A stretch of 59,556 nucleotides of DNA from Branchiostoma floridae (lineage: Eukaryota; Chordata; Leptocardii; Amphioxiformes; Branchiostomatidae): contig NC_049982.1 of the NCBI RefSeq assembly GCF_000003815.2, positions 17,745,548-17,805,103 on the forward strand. Direction: 5' to 3'. Position 1 is the first letter of the stretch. Every line of letters starts with the position of its first letter. Below, one piece after another: positions 41,101 through 51,212 of this stretch. A program made the position numbers and the translations under genes. The notes under the pieces were generated by a model. The model searched no databases. It was not told the origin of the DNA and saw nothing but the letters and a program-made list of their open reading frames with translations.

Positions 41101-44100
41101 AGGTTTACTGTACAAAATTTGTCCAATCAAGAATCGAATATCATAAGTTCACCCAAACTTATAACAATGTGCTTTCAAGTATTTACTAGCAACATAGTAC
41201 AGATTACAGAAGTAAGCCATCTACTGTCTATTGTCACTCAGTACTTATTCTGCTGATCAAAAAGGTCATGCACGTACATGTAGTGTATATGTATGCCAAG
41301 TTCTATATTTCAATACCACAACAAGGAGTTTTGATTTTCCAATAACTCAAGGTGATATCATGGTACATAAACTAGTACTAATAATAGAGTTGAAGTTCAC
41401 AGTACAATGTATATGACACGCACATTCTCTGTACTTATTACAATTTCCCAACGAATTAGAGAGAGACACAAAAAATTATTTGTACCAAAGTTAGTTATAC
41501 CCTATTTTAGAAAATGTCAGAATTATGCCAGTTACATATACATGTAACTTGGAGACCTTTCTTTGTTGCATCCTATACAGGGCAAACAGATTTGTTCAAT
41601 AGTATATACTAACAATATTTCTAACATGTCCGTTTGATCATTAAAAATGTAATGACTTTCTGATGTCCTTCATTGCTCGTGCACTGTATGCATGGGATTA
41701 AACATGTAATATAAACTTTCTTTCAAAGTTAAACAACCGTCCATTGACTGTAGGGTTGAACAGGACAAGGCACGTGTGCACCCCTATCATGCAACACCTG
41801 TGGCATTAATTGATACATTGTGATGATGCGTGATAAAACAGCCCCTTTAGAGTCATGTGACCACCCTGGAACACACATGTGCAATAATCAGGTTGCTGAA
41901 TCAGGAGCTTGATAAGCTAGGTCTGTCAGGTGGAAAGGTTATTTCAGTCAAGGTCAAATTCTCACTAACACAGATTTTAACAGACTTGTGAATGTAATTT
42001 GCAGGGAGTAGTCTTTTTTTAAAAACTATTTTGCTTCAATTAATGAAAACACATTTTTCAGTAACTCTTACATTTATAGTATTGCCAACGTCTTTTATAC
42101 CAGCTCCTGTAAAGCGTCAGAGAGATATCGTCAGCTGAAAGGCCATCCCACCCAACCACTGTCTGTGTAATGTACTATGTCAATTACAGTATCTACTAGC
42201 AAGCCTGACATTGTGTCATGGTAAAGGTCTTTCTTCTCTTGGTTAGCATGGGTGGAGCCACAGGGGGTTTGGGGAGTTGCAGGCACACACCCTTTTTTGT
42301 ACAAAAAAAGCACTTTGTTGAGGTTAATATCAGAAAACAATGCCTCCTCTTTCACAATCTTGTATTCAATGCTGAAAACCTTCATAATCATAAAGTTTTA
42401 GATACAGTGTCACATTAATTCAGTGCATATTCTACCCACAACATTGGGCAGTACCAGTTCCAACTGTATATGGCACCTGGAACCATGCCAACAGTATTGA
42501 AAGGGGAAAGGCAGAAACACAAGTCAATAGGCAGACACAGTGAGGGGTGGTAGCACTGCTTGGCCACTTTTAACTGTAGAAAAACAAATTAAATATGGGT
42601 CTGTTGAACATGTAAGGTGGTCAGAATATGCTACTACTTACTTATGATATAACAGTCACAGCATACATAAACACCTTTCTGTGCATGTGTCTTATTCTAA
42701 TGATGATGGTGACCTACATGTAAATATGAGAATAAGCCATCCATTAATCTAAGCTAAGCTGAAGTTGCCCATACATCAGAACAAGGGGGTCAACCTCCCT
42801 GATCAAAAGATGAATTGGGCCCAGCACCCATCTTCACTTCATAAAGCCCTGGCCCACATATTGGTGCAAGCACTACAGCAGGGTACTAGTCCACTGGTAG
42901 TGTAGTGTGTTTATTTTCCATACTCTTCCTCTTAGCAGAGAAAGATGCATGTATTGTACCATTTGTCTTTGGTGTGACCCACTGCATCCAGTCTTCCTTG
43001 GTGTTCTCCCATCCAAGAACAGATCCGACTGCACGTGGATGCTTAACTTCCCATATCACCGGATTGGGTGTATCAACGTAGCTATCCATTAATTTTATTC
43101 ATTCTGAATATCCTTGAAACATTAAGAAAAATGTATGGATTTGCCAGCATAAAAAATGTTATGGAAAAGATCTATAAAGAAATGAGAATATGAAGAATGA
43201 AATTAAAAATTTAACTTAGATATCATTGACAATATCTAGGTTAAATCTTTTGCCAACAATTTGCTTGTTTGCATTAGCTGACCAGTAAACCGACTGAATG
43301 TATGTCACACCGGTTTTGTATGTAGTATAACCAAGGACGTTATATATAACATCCTTGGTATAACTATAAAGACAAACTGCATAATACCAGACTGATCCAC
43401 TTAATTCTTGGGCATATCTCTAGTCTGATCTCCTGAACAAACAGACCTGTACTAGTATGCTTAATTTTTTGTCATACTTTTTTTTTAACAGTTCTTTTGA
43501 TAATTCTTTCAAAATCCGGGCATGGTTAAGTTACACACTGCATTAGAAATACACAGTCTCACATGATAGGGGTGGGGACCGATTTACTTAGACTGAATGA
43601 AAGAACTGGGTAGAAGAAAACGAAAGTTGAACTGTAGACTGTATTTTGGACCTGGAGCAAAGTACATTTTTGTACAGTATCAAAATATGATAGGATGTTT
43701 ACGTGCACAAGATGTGGCTGTTCTCAAACAGGTTCTCAGGCTTTATGACCTAGCTGGGGGATTGTAACCCTTTCCAGTAGTATGCCAGCCAGGAAAGAGA
43801 CAATGGTAAACATTCAAACTCTCTAACACCAGGTCCACAAATGTTTTTGAATTTGAGTGGCATCTGAACTTGAACCTGAAACCCTTATAAGTGACCAACT
43901 CGACATGATGACCACCTGGGCAATGTGACCGCCTTTTGATGGTGTCTATACATAGCTATTTCATGACCACCTGTCCATATACCATTTATCTGTACCTTGA
44001 TGGGTTTCTTCTTGGGCAGTTTGACTTTGCATGACCTGCCAAAAGTGTTTACAGTGCTAAATTTAACATCTAATTAAATGGGTCAGAATATTGTATAATT

Positions 44101-44706
44101 TTAAAGCTTAAAAACATGTCGTCATAGATATACCTTTTGTAAAAGCCTTAGAATGATACGAACAGAAAATAGATCACGGAAAGAACGTCGATTAGAGTAA
44201 TTAGCAATCTATACACTGCCTCCTCCTTTAATTTACAGTCACAATGGCATGAATTCGTTTGTTTTGACAGTTTCAAGATAATGCAACAAAATCTCCATGA
44301 ATGATGTGATGAATGATGATTTAAGAATCGTGACCGGTAGGTCGGGCATAATTACACCTTGCTTGTCTGGGTTTTAGTTGAGACAATATAATTGGTTTCC
44401 TGCCCTCCCCTTCTACCAGTACTACATCATCACTCCAGCACCAACATCGCTGAAATACCGACGACATTGCGCAGGAGAACGTCCTAGACATTGACCTTTG
44501 ACGTATCTACCTAACTGCGCAGCTGTTCCAGAAAATTTCTGACATTTAGGCTTTTTCCTGGTTTTAGCGAGAACTAAAAGAGATTGGAGAAAATTTGTTG
44601 AACGATTTCAAACTCGCTGCGCTCAGTGGATGTCCTGAAAGCGATCGCGTCCATTGAGAAGAAAAATAAATAAATCATGAAGTACATACCCCATCAACCA
44701 ATCCAT
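14188..44706 (-). CDS. MOB2: MOB kinase activator 2 (5 coding exons)
   Basis: Coding exons on the minus strand, 5' to 3': 44690-44706, 34673-34827, 33066-33162, 14891-15015, 14188-14480. Phases join to give 228 residues (human MOB2 is about 237). MOB2 binds NDR1/2 kinases (STK38/STK38L) and competes with MOB1, acting in cell-morphology and Hippo-side signalling. Seen here are the MOB2-type start MDWLMGK, EEKKEYLDQQYVQAAITD, the metal-site cysteines in SEYCTSSTC, NTQYTWYDEKGKKTKC, DESVFPTKFG, the metal histidines in HVISHIYHAHYREL, and FILFTHEFRLIDPKETVVLDDL, which separates MOB2 from MOB1, MOB3 and MOB4. The first coding exon holds only 17 coding bases. An in-frame upstream ATG at 44812-44814 could give a 36-residue longer N-terminus. 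Introns of about 9.9 kb and 18 kb host transposons and opposite-strand micropeptide genes. Confidence 0.95.
17536..18813. mobile_element. inverted-repeat element, about 1.28 kb, with GC-rich promoter-like interior
   Basis: The left end carries TGCATACTCTCACCTCTCAA (from 17536) and continues ATA. The right end at 18791-18813 is its reverse complement apart from one base (TGCG for TGCA). No clear target duplication was seen. The left part has duplicated subunits: AAAGTACCCCC(T/C)GGA blocks at 17568-17645, and two copies of a roughly 48-bp GGAAAAATACC...TTCAGTC unit from 17643 and 17691. The centre (18100-18200) is CpG-rich and contains TCCAACATGGCGGA. At 18430-18547 it carries a stretch resembling the right end of the hAT MITE at 30818. 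There is no transposase ORF. Confidence 0.65.
19719..19874 (+). CDS. single-pass membrane micropeptide 1 (51 aa)
   Basis: A 51-residue ORF starting MGSKYVVRNE and ending in a membrane segment, ETLAVLIIFGLVIYLC, then WRAL and stop. The cytosol/lumen-facing N-terminus is acidic near the membrane (DLDPEEFQELVKE). It is clearly related to the ORF at 27083: both start MG, share EE-x-QEL-x-KETLA, IIFGL and YLC, and are spaced alike. A strong acceptor (TTTTTTTTCAACAG, ending 19459) precedes it and AATAAA lies at 20138-20143, so it looks like the terminal exon of a gene. An in-frame ATG at 19692 would add nine residues. No known family recognised. It lies inside MOB2 intron 3, on the opposite strand. 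Confidence 0.75.
   Translation: MGSKYVVRNERPTVLSPLSDLDPEEFQELVKETLAVLIIFGLVIYLCWRAL
20138..20143 (+). terminator. polyadenylation signal AATAAA after micropeptide 1
   Basis: A canonical AATAAA lies about 265 bases beyond the stop codon of the 51-residue micropeptide, on the same strand, as expected for a short terminal exon. Confidence 0.5.
21282..23925. mobile_element. hAT-like non-autonomous element, about 2.64 kb, with target duplication
   Basis: Ends TAGGGAGGCCCACAC (21282-21296) and GTGTGGGCCTCCCTA (23911-23925) are perfect inverted repeats. They are flanked by a direct repeat GTTTCAT (21275-21281 and 23926-23932; 8 bp if the outer T is counted), fitting a hAT-type insertion. Inside are C-rich blocks GCCCCCCTCCCCC near 21841, 22043, 22222 and 23090, and a diverged duplication of about 95 bp (22000-22090 and 22170-22268). 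A GC-rich section lies at 23230-23740. No transposase was recognised. Confidence 0.7.
26160..26192 (+). other. candidate 3' end of a 5' UTR exon for micropeptide 2
   Basis: The sequence TCGAAG is followed by GTAGGT at 26193, a good donor. A good acceptor (TTGTTTTATTAG) ends at 26685, upstream of the second micropeptide. Splicing them would remove about 490 bases. The exon's 5' limit is not visible and this pairing is inference. Confidence 0.3.
27083..27244 (+). CDS. single-pass membrane micropeptide 2 (53 aa)
   Basis: The ORF has an excellent start context (GCACCATGG) and encodes MGRYIPTVVFANMSNEEVQE, then LFKETLAIVIIFGLLVYLC, then a polar tail KHCDLERWIFQRA. The membrane segment and its acidic/KET lead-in match micropeptide 1 almost residue for residue, while third-position changes and tails differ. 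That pattern argues for selection on protein. A splice acceptor ends at 26685, so the ORF probably sits in a spliced exon starting at 26686. Unrelated by eye to phospholamban, sarcolipin, myoregulin or DWORF sequences, though the size and topology are similar. Function unknown. Confidence 0.78.
   Translation: MGRYIPTVVFANMSNEEVQELFKETLAIVIIFGLLVYLCLKHCDLERWIFQRA
28564..28743 (+). CDS. membrane micropeptide 3 with signal-peptide-like N-terminus (59 aa)
   Basis: The first ATG at 28564 gives MWRAIIIAIVVLTLIGEVES, which looks like a cleavable signal or first membrane segment. A short linker WFLEGPIDALSKMTNGDF follows, then KEMLAIIIIIVLLLYLCCIQC and stop. The core LAIIII...LYLC aligns with micropeptides 1 and 2. 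A pyrimidine-rich acceptor ends at 28289 (TTTTTCTCCAG). An internal GTGAGG at 28609 could act as a donor, so a spliced variant or a start at the inner ATG (27 residues) is possible. The family relation is seen in the sequence; membrane topology is inferred. Confidence 0.62.
   Translation: MWRAIIIAIVVLTLIGEVESWFLEGPIDALSKMTNGDFKEMLAIIIIIVLLLYLCCIQC
29625..29756 (+). CDS. single-pass membrane micropeptide 4 (43 aa)
   Basis: The ORF starts in a good context (TCAAAATGG). It reads MDFISMRADNDNGDIEV, then FFAIVIIVCLIVYVCARC, then IPGEEDLF and stop. It keeps the acidic lead-in and the A-(I/V)-x-I-I...Y-(L/V)-C core of the other three but is the most diverged. An AATAAA at 30329-30334 on the same strand could serve as its poly(A) signal. 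It could be a relic, but the reading frame is intact and the charge pattern fits the family. Confidence 0.58.
   Translation: MDFISMRADNDNGDIEVFFAIVIIVCLIVYVCARCIPGEEDLF
30122..30296. mobile_element. degenerate copy of the Tc1-like MITE
   Basis: The left end TATGGTCAAACCTGT and right end CAGTTTGGGCTGTA are imperfect versions of the termini at 4008-4189. The interior again reads CTGTCTATAGTGACCACCTGTCC. It appears older than the copy in the BBOX-type gene. Confidence 0.6.
30818..31125. mobile_element. hAT-type MITE, 308 bp, with 8-bp target duplication
   Basis: The termini TAGGGGTGGGCATTTACCGG and ...GTACCGGCACCCACCCCTA are imperfect inverted repeats. Flanks CTGCTAAC (30810-30817) and CTGCTAAA (31126-31133) match at 7 of 8 bases, as expected for hAT insertion. 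The interior has no coding capacity. Confidence 0.8.
33461..33634. mobile_element. pogo/Tigger-like MITE, 174 bp, TA target site
   Basis: The left end CAGTGGAAGCCGCTTAATTG and the right end CAATTAACTGGCTTCCACTG are inverted repeats, flanked by TA on both sides (33459-33460, 33635-33636). The CAGTGGAA start and an interior of AATTATCCG/TTTATCCGA-type words are typical of Tigger-derived MITEs. It lies 300 bases from MOB2 coding exon 3. Confidence 0.8.
34265..34410 (-). mobile_element. tRNA-derived SINE
   Basis: On the minus strand an A-box-like TAGTCAGATGGTTAGG is followed by a B-box-like GGGAGTTTGAATCC at tRNA-like spacing, then a non-tRNA body. The anticodon region does not form a credible functional tRNA with matching acceptor arms, so this is a SINE, not a tRNA gene. 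Confidence 0.6.
36884..37105 (-). mobile_element. tRNA-derived SINE with CCAAA-type tail
   Basis: Read on the minus strand it starts GAGATCCAGTGGCACAATCG, with A box TGGCACAATCGG and B box AGTTCGAATCC, then a tRNA-unrelated body ending in GGAGATCCTAATCAAAACCA and a short (ACCAA)n tail. This order is that of a tRNA-headed SINE. Confidence 0.7.
43330..43359. repeat. 30-bp near-perfect palindrome
   Basis: The arms ACCAAGGACGTTATA and TATAACATCCTTGGT are reverse complements except for one base. There is no spacer. It probably is the hairpin core of a decayed fold-back MITE in MOB2 intron 1. Confidence 0.75.
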
Positions 44707-44814
44707 CCTGAATGTTTGTTGAGCGCCGGAAAGCCTAGACCTTGTGGAAACCTTGACGACTTGACGGGACCAAAATACAGGAGCAGAGAAAGTGAAATAC
44801 TTAGTGATCAACAC

Positions 44815-44880
44815 TGAACCTATCCAACATGGCGGACATCTCGCTACAGCGCATGTGCGCTGACCTCTAAACTGTGATTT
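44815..44880 (-). promoter_or_regulatory. MOB2 promoter-proximal region with YY1-like motif
   Basis: AACATGGCGGAC at 44826-44837 fits the YY1 consensus, often found just downstream of the start site in TATA-less promoters. A CpG-containing GCGCATGTGCGC follows at 44850-44861. The position just upstream of the first MOB2 coding exon is consistent with a promoter. The transcription start is not determined. Confidence 0.4.
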
Positions 44881-46793
44881 AAAGGGGCGTGACCGAATGA
44901 AATGGCACTTTCACTCAGGTGAGAATTGCACTATACAGACAGGTGAGAACTACGTAACGTTACGTGCGCCGCTCTGTCTATTCGTATTGGGAGGTTTATG
45001 TAATAACTTGTCTGTTTTCATCCTGCCTGACTGGAGTGCCGTTGATGATGTCAGGCAGGGAGGAGGAGGATGCTAATCATACTGATAGGCCATAATATGC
45101 CGTGGTAAAGAAAAAAAAACGGAAACAAAGTAACTAAATGGACACAATGATAGCGACTTTACGTTCGATGGATGATTTCATTGACAGGTGAGAAGTAATG
45201 GGACAGCTGTAAAATGGGACAGCTGTAAAATGAGCATTTGTCTGCCGTAAGTTCTATTTGCGAAATGGATATTGCCATAGAACATCAACTTGAGTAAATT
45301 GGCAACGTCAAAGAAGATGTGAAAGAACAAAAATGAAACTAACTCAGTTAGTTTAGTCATTTGTCCAATCTTTCTGACTACTTAGATTTCATACTGAAGG
45401 CAACTTTTTTTTGCCAAACTTTTTTTTCGCACGCTCGCATCAGTTTGGGGGTTTCTTGATGTTGTCATCTATATAATCAAATCAACATGGCCTATAAAGT
45501 AACGTTACATGTAGGAATGTCAAGTGAGGAAGACCATTAAAATGAGCTTTGAGCATCCCTAGAGGTCATCAACATCGACATATGCAAAAACAACCATCCT
45601 ATATATCGGTGAGATAAACATGAATGAAATTCAGATTCATCTACCGGACATGACTAGTTGAAATTTGGGCGCATCTCAAAACCTCCAAATCTAACCATGT
45701 AATTTCCGATGCCTGTCGGTGTCACGGCGGCTCTCCGTCCAGGCTAAAGGTCTCAGGACTGTATTGCCCAAACATCTGTCATTTCTGTCGGGAATCAGTA
45801 ATTCATGATTGTGACACGTCATTGTTATATATATAATCGAAACTTAACGAAAATATGCGAATGGTTTCCATATTTGCGATGTCTCAAAGGTGGATATCTT
45901 TATTCTATTGTATTGTGAGCAAATGAAGCTGGAAATACGCTATGATGCTTTGGATACCTACCTACCTACCTACCTAGTCCCTTGACCTCCAGGTCGTTGG
46001 GGGGACAAGGTAGACATGAAGATCGAGATTTGCCTCCAGGTTCTTTGTAAATAAAGGGATTATGTCTCCGGACGTGAAATAAAGTTTTTCAGGAGGTATT
46101 GTTTCTGGTATAGTCTGTTTGTTTGACTGTAAAAGAAGCTATGAATTGTGATGATATTTAATAGACTTTGGGCCTTGTAACAGCTCTCCTTTGTACTGCA
46201 GCGGGACTTTTGCATGGCAGCGAAGACTGAGAACTGCTTCGAACCACTAGCGCGTGTCGCGCAATTCGTCGACTGCCAGGACAGGCGGTCATGAGTGCAC
46301 GCGCGGGCCGCTAGGAGCGCGGTTCAGTCGGGCCAGCGGACCATGCAGGTGACCGTGGCGGGAATTGGAATAAAAGTCAAATTTGAATAGCATGATGCGA
46401 TGACGTGATTAGGTACAAGGGCGCCCAGGTAATGATTGATTTCGTCTTTTGTCTGTCCTATCTGTGAACCAATGTGCCGATTACAGTTTGATAACGTAAA
46501 GTAACAGTTTGATAAGTGTACTGTTTACATGTTAAACATAGAAAAAGGTTTACCTCCCTGCTAAGGAAACAAATACCGACCGACATGTTGTCCGGCACGT
46601 TCCTTGAGTAAATACTTATAGTAAGACTATGTGGCTTTGACAGCCTGAAACTTCGTGTGCAGACACATAGTGCCGTGTGTTTATGTCAATGGTTGACTAG
46701 GTTCCGAAGGTCAGTTGTACAAAGTTCTGTCTTAGGCTATCGCCACGCCCCCAGTGAAGTCTTAAGAGACGGAAAAGACTACTAATCGTTACG
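44881..46793. other. shared upstream region of MOB2 and the alcohol dehydrogenase gene
   Basis: The two genes are divergent, about 2 kb apart. The stretch includes an inverted repeat (CCTGCCTGAC at 45022-45031 and GTCAGGCAGG at 45050-45059), a (TACC)n microsatellite at about 45955-45978, and a CpG-rich patch at 46195-46340. No coding exon was recognised. Confidence 0.55.
46195..46350 (+). promoter_or_regulatory. CpG-rich patch, candidate promoter or 5' exon of the alcohol dehydrogenase gene
   Basis: CpG dinucleotides are dense here (TAGCGCGTGTCGCGCAATTC, CACGCGCGGGCCGCTAGG) against an AT-rich background. The patch ends at CCATGCAG followed by GTGACC, a weak donor. It lies 450 bases upstream of the dehydrogenase start codon. 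The role is inferred from composition and position. Confidence 0.35.
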
Positions 46794-49700
46794 ATGAGGC
46801 GCAGTGTGAAACTCGTGGCCTTCAACGAGCCGCTGGAGATGGTGGAGGAACCCATGCCAGACCCACCTGCAGGAGGAGCAGTGGTGAAGGTGCATGCGTT
46901 ATAATTCCCTTCCCTGCAGTACGATCACCACGAGGATACCAAAGTTCACTGCTTGCTTAGCTTCGACAGCTCTACTTCGCAACATGCGGCCGCTGCAACA
47001 TCGCGCAATACTGCCAAGCTCACTTGGCGTTTGCTGACTTCATGATGATATTGAAATTGTGCCTAGTTTTGCCAATCATCGATACTAGTACAAGTTGTGG
47101 TCCTTAGGTTGACCTCATCAGGCTATTGTAACCGTGACTTGGGGCTTTGAGGATGACGTCCGATTTTACCTTTTAGCTACATGTATAGGTACCTTTAGAA
47201 CCAAAGTCCAAGGCCAACTGACGGTTGTAGGGAAAGCTGCTCCAAACTTAGAGCCATGAAGCCCCAAAAGCGCGGTCAACGACAAGGTACTCATTGCAAT
47301 TCTATTCTATCATGCCATGGTACTGTCGTCGTGGTCATTGTATTGAAGCTATGAAAGCAACCTTGTCTCCCTGCCCGTGTTTCCCACAGGTGGTGTATGC
47401 TGGGATGTGCCACACAGACGTCCACGTGTGGCAGGATGGGTTCTATTTGGGAGAGGGGAAACACTTCCGATACAGCGAAAGGCCGGGATTCACCCTGCCC
47501 ATCATCATGGGTAAAATTTGAACTGCCTGTGTTTTTTGATACCATGTCACGTGAGAAATGCTACTAAGCATGTAGTGGATGAAGATGCTATCTCAAAGAT
47601 TCAATAGGAAAAGAATACTATGAGAAGACCTGAAGCATATGGTATGACAAAGACGAATATATAGAGGCAAAAAATACTATCATATTAGTCACCGTATACA
47701 GATAGTGTACAAATCAAATGCGTAGGCTATGACATGTGAATGTACAATACGTAACGTGTTCTGTTTAACGCTCCTTTCACCTGCCATGTTTATACAGACA
47801 TATAAATTAGTTCATGCTTCACTGCTCAGGCCATGAGACCTCGGGGACGGTGTACTCGTTTGGCGGTGATGCTGACCCAGGCGATGTGAAGGTTGGGGAT
47901 AACGTGGTGGTGTACCCGTGGGTGGGCTGTGAGAACTGCCAGGCCTGCGCCACTGGGAACGCCAACTACTGCAAAGGTCCGCTCAAGTACATCGGACCGG
48001 TGGTGGATGGAGGGTCAGTCAGTTTGTAGCACTGTTGTTAAATTACGCATATAGTCCTTTCCACGATCTCGTTTCCAGCCGACCACTCCCAACTGAGGTC
48101 GGCCGGTTGGGAGTAGACTGGAATCCATCATATCCTAGAACAATGAGACTTTTCCAACTTTCCTTTTTCAAAATGTGTGGTTGGATGACGCAGACAACTT
48201 TTAAAGAGTAACTTCGCCGATCAAGACCCAACCACGTATGAACTTGCCAACGTCTATCTTCCAACCATGGTGATTTAAGCGGAGGCTTTTTTCATATAAC
48301 AGTTGAATTGTTTTTCGAAGAGTAACTTAACATTTTGTAGTAGATCCTACCTTGGCACGATGTAAGGTCGTGCTTACAAGCCAGGGCGCTTAAATCTACA
48401 TCCGCATAATCACCAATCACTGAACATATTAACCAGGTATGGGTTGAAGATCTCAGATTCCTTTTTTCTCCCTGTAGATATTCTGAGTACGTCAGCGTCC
48501 CACACCCCCGGTACCTGGTGAAAGTACCAGAGGGTCTGTCCATGGACGTGGCTGCCGTGCTGGCCTGTGGCGGACTGACTGCCTACAACGGTGTTACCAC
48601 AGTCCAACCCACAGTGGAAAAGCTATCAAAATTCAGGGGTCAGTATCTGCACGTAACGTTACATACATAGAAACATACATACATACATACATGCATACTT
48701 ATAGATTTGTATAATTCTTTCTTTTTGTGCATATAGTATTATTGCATTGAAAATTTGAGCTGTGTTTTTCTGAAAGTGATATTGCAGGCTGTTGTAAATT
48801 TGTAACATACAGCTGGTGCCGGAGAGACAAATCTTTTAATTGCAACTGTTCCTGACGATGTGCTGCTCCATTGGCTCAAACAATGTTAAACAGCAACTGG
48901 TCACATTCGTCGCATTCTAGGGACACTCGTGGACCTACCATACAAAGTTCTACCAGTACTGTCGACGGTTATTTCTGCCACAACCTCGATCGCCAAAGTC
49001 TTACGAGAAAAAATGTCCGACGAATGCGACAGACTAGTCGTTTTAAATTGCATTTTTTTCCAGTGCTAGATTTTGCACAATTCAGAACAGCAATTACTGC
49101 ATATGGTAGGTTTGAAGTTTGCTTTGTGAGGCGAAGGAGGATTTTAACCGGTGAGGCAGGTTTGTTCCAATACTGTTTGCCCCACAGAGCGCTGCACACT
49201 CCTGATCGTGGGACCTGGCGGGCTCGGCCTCTGGGCGGTCAAACTGGCCAAGCACGTCCTGCCGCAGGGCACCAGGGTCGTCTGCGCAGACGTGGACGTG
49301 AGTTCCCAGTCAGGATAGAGTTGCAAGGAGCAAACACATACCATACACGTGTCATCTGATCAGCAAATATGAACAGTAAATTTAGATATTTGTCGTTCCC
49401 GTTCACTACAATGTTTACGGTGCATCGGTACGTGATTTAAAGAACGTTGTGCACACGTACAGAATCTTATGTAAGCCCTCCCCTCATTGTACCATCTTTT
49501 AAATCATTAAGCTATTACATGAAATTTGATTTAATGTTTATGTGAAACGGATACTGTGATTATCATTGTACTGATCTTGAATTTCAAGAAAGAATACATG
49601 CAACGTTACTTGGAACCTCAGCTAGCAGAATATTTCAGTTTGACCTATGTCAAAACTGTCATAAATTTAGATGTGGGTATTGGGATGGCTCGAGGGACAT

Positions 49701-51212
49701 TGCAGTGAGCTACAAATAGTATCATATTTCCTATGATCTTTCAGGCAGCCAAACTGAAGATTGCTAAAGACAATGGTTGCGATGACATCATACTTTGGGA
49801 CAGAGAAGGTGCCTTAGTTTTTTAGACGTCCTTATCTTCACATCTATCTATCAAGACAATTCACTTTTGTTTAAAAAATGCTCACTTGTGTAATTTAGCC
49901 CCATTGTTTGCCGTGGGTTAGAAAGCCACATAATACTTATCAATCAGCCGCATTATTCGGTGAAATCAGTAGAAACCTGTAATTGATGTCAGACATGTTC
50001 AATCAAGACTAGAACAATACGACAATGGGATGTATAGAATGATAAACCTTAATAGATGGAACTACTAGTAACAAAGGATATTTTGCCGTTTCCATAAACG
50101 TGTATTGTAATATGGCTGCAAGAATATGTATGAAGTGAAAGATTCTTATGCATCAGCTGATGTTGCCACGACTGTTGCTGCTACCCGCGCGGTGTGTACA
50201 GATGGAGTGGACGCTGCCATCGACTTTGTCAACTCCTCCAAAACATTTGCCAACATACAGGGTTGTCTGGAAAAGGTAGGAGTTTAAGTTTAAGAGACAC
50301 TATGAATAAAAATTTCCATTTCAATGTTCCATCTTTTTTATTGTCCTTGTATTGCATCAGCACACTGTAGTGCATTTGTACTATGTACTGTTTTCCTTGA
50401 TGTGACCTCCTGACCAATCAATTGTAATATTATTCTAACAGACATTTTCAAATTTCGTAGACCGACTGCATGGTTTTCCTGAAAATATGTTACTGACAGA
50501 CAGAAGGTTTAACAACCATTCACAAAGCCATGCCGTGTTGGGATTTCTGTTCACCCATGTAGTGTGGTATTCACGCTGTGGTTGGCCTGTTTGGTGGTGG
50601 AGGCACCATCCCGCTCCCAACCTTCGCCCTGCAGCAGAAACAAGTGGTGGGTGTGCATGTGGGCGGGCTGCACCAGTTCAGGGAGCTTCTGGACCTGGTG
50701 GCGCACAAGCAGGTGGGTCTCCCTCTCAGCATTCTCTGTAAAACAACGTGCGCTCTATTCTTCAGTAAAGAAGTCTGTTTGTTCACCTTTATCTTCTGTA
50801 CGTTTGTTTTTCTTTAGATTTGCCAATGACAAACAAACAGAGCAAGCAGGAAAATATCATAGCGTAGTCCAAAGCTCATGATCAAGGAGCAAGTACATGT
50901 TACGAGCAAGGTTGCGCACAGTGCTCCCCAGCATGCTCCTAATGGTTTGGTGAAGACTAGAACCTTAAGTTATCTGGAGTTTGTTCATCTTCCGATAGGA
51001 GTGTTTATAACTTGTTTACTTTTACAAAAATATCTTTCAGTAGATGGCATGAGTGTAGAACTTTCAAAGCATCATGCACATGTCCGTGATGTCCACAGAT
51101 CCCTGCCCCTCCCCTGGAGCACCACCCCCTGGAGCACACATGGGACGTGCTGCAGGCACTACAAGCTGGGAAGGTGGAAGGCCGCGCAGTCTTCCATATG
51201 AACAAAACTTAA
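46794..51212 (+). CDS. zinc-dependent alcohol dehydrogenase, tetrameric type (9 exons)
   Basis: Exons are 46794-46889, 47390-47510, 47830-48013, 48478-48638, 49188-49297, 49745-49808, 50157-50275, 50563-50712 and 51099-51212. Phases join to 372 residues. This is a medium-chain dehydrogenase/reductase oxidising alcohols with NAD(P). Visible are the catalytic zinc ligands C39 (AGMCHTDVH) and H74 (GHETSG), and the probable third ligand C164 (VLACGGLTAYNG). The structural zinc lobe has C106, C109, C112 and C120 (GCENCQACATGNANYC). The nucleotide-binding turn is GPGGLG at 196-201, with an acidic residue (ADVD, near 222) after strand two that favours NAD over NADP. A cysteine third ligand and the short lobe resemble yeast/bacterial tetrameric ADH rather than class I-III vertebrate ADH. 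The start ATG is the first in its exon. AATAAA signals lie at 51710 and 51730. Confidence 0.92.
48068..48122. repeat. imperfect hairpin in an alcohol dehydrogenase intron
   Basis: TTCCAG...ACTCCCAAC is followed by GTTGGGAGT...CTGGAA, giving a stem of about 15 paired bases with an internal bulge. It probably derives from a fold-back element. No function is implied. Confidence 0.6.

Larger units (their letters stand above)
34828..44689. other. MOB2 intron 1, about 9.9 kb, no gene recognised
   Basis: The donor GTATGT follows the 17-base coding part of exon 1 and the acceptor is CCATTACAG. I saw no conserved exon on either strand. It contains a SINE (36884-37105), a palindrome (43330-43359) and possibly a further degenerate Tc1-like MITE at 43880-43990. 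Confidence 0.65.
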
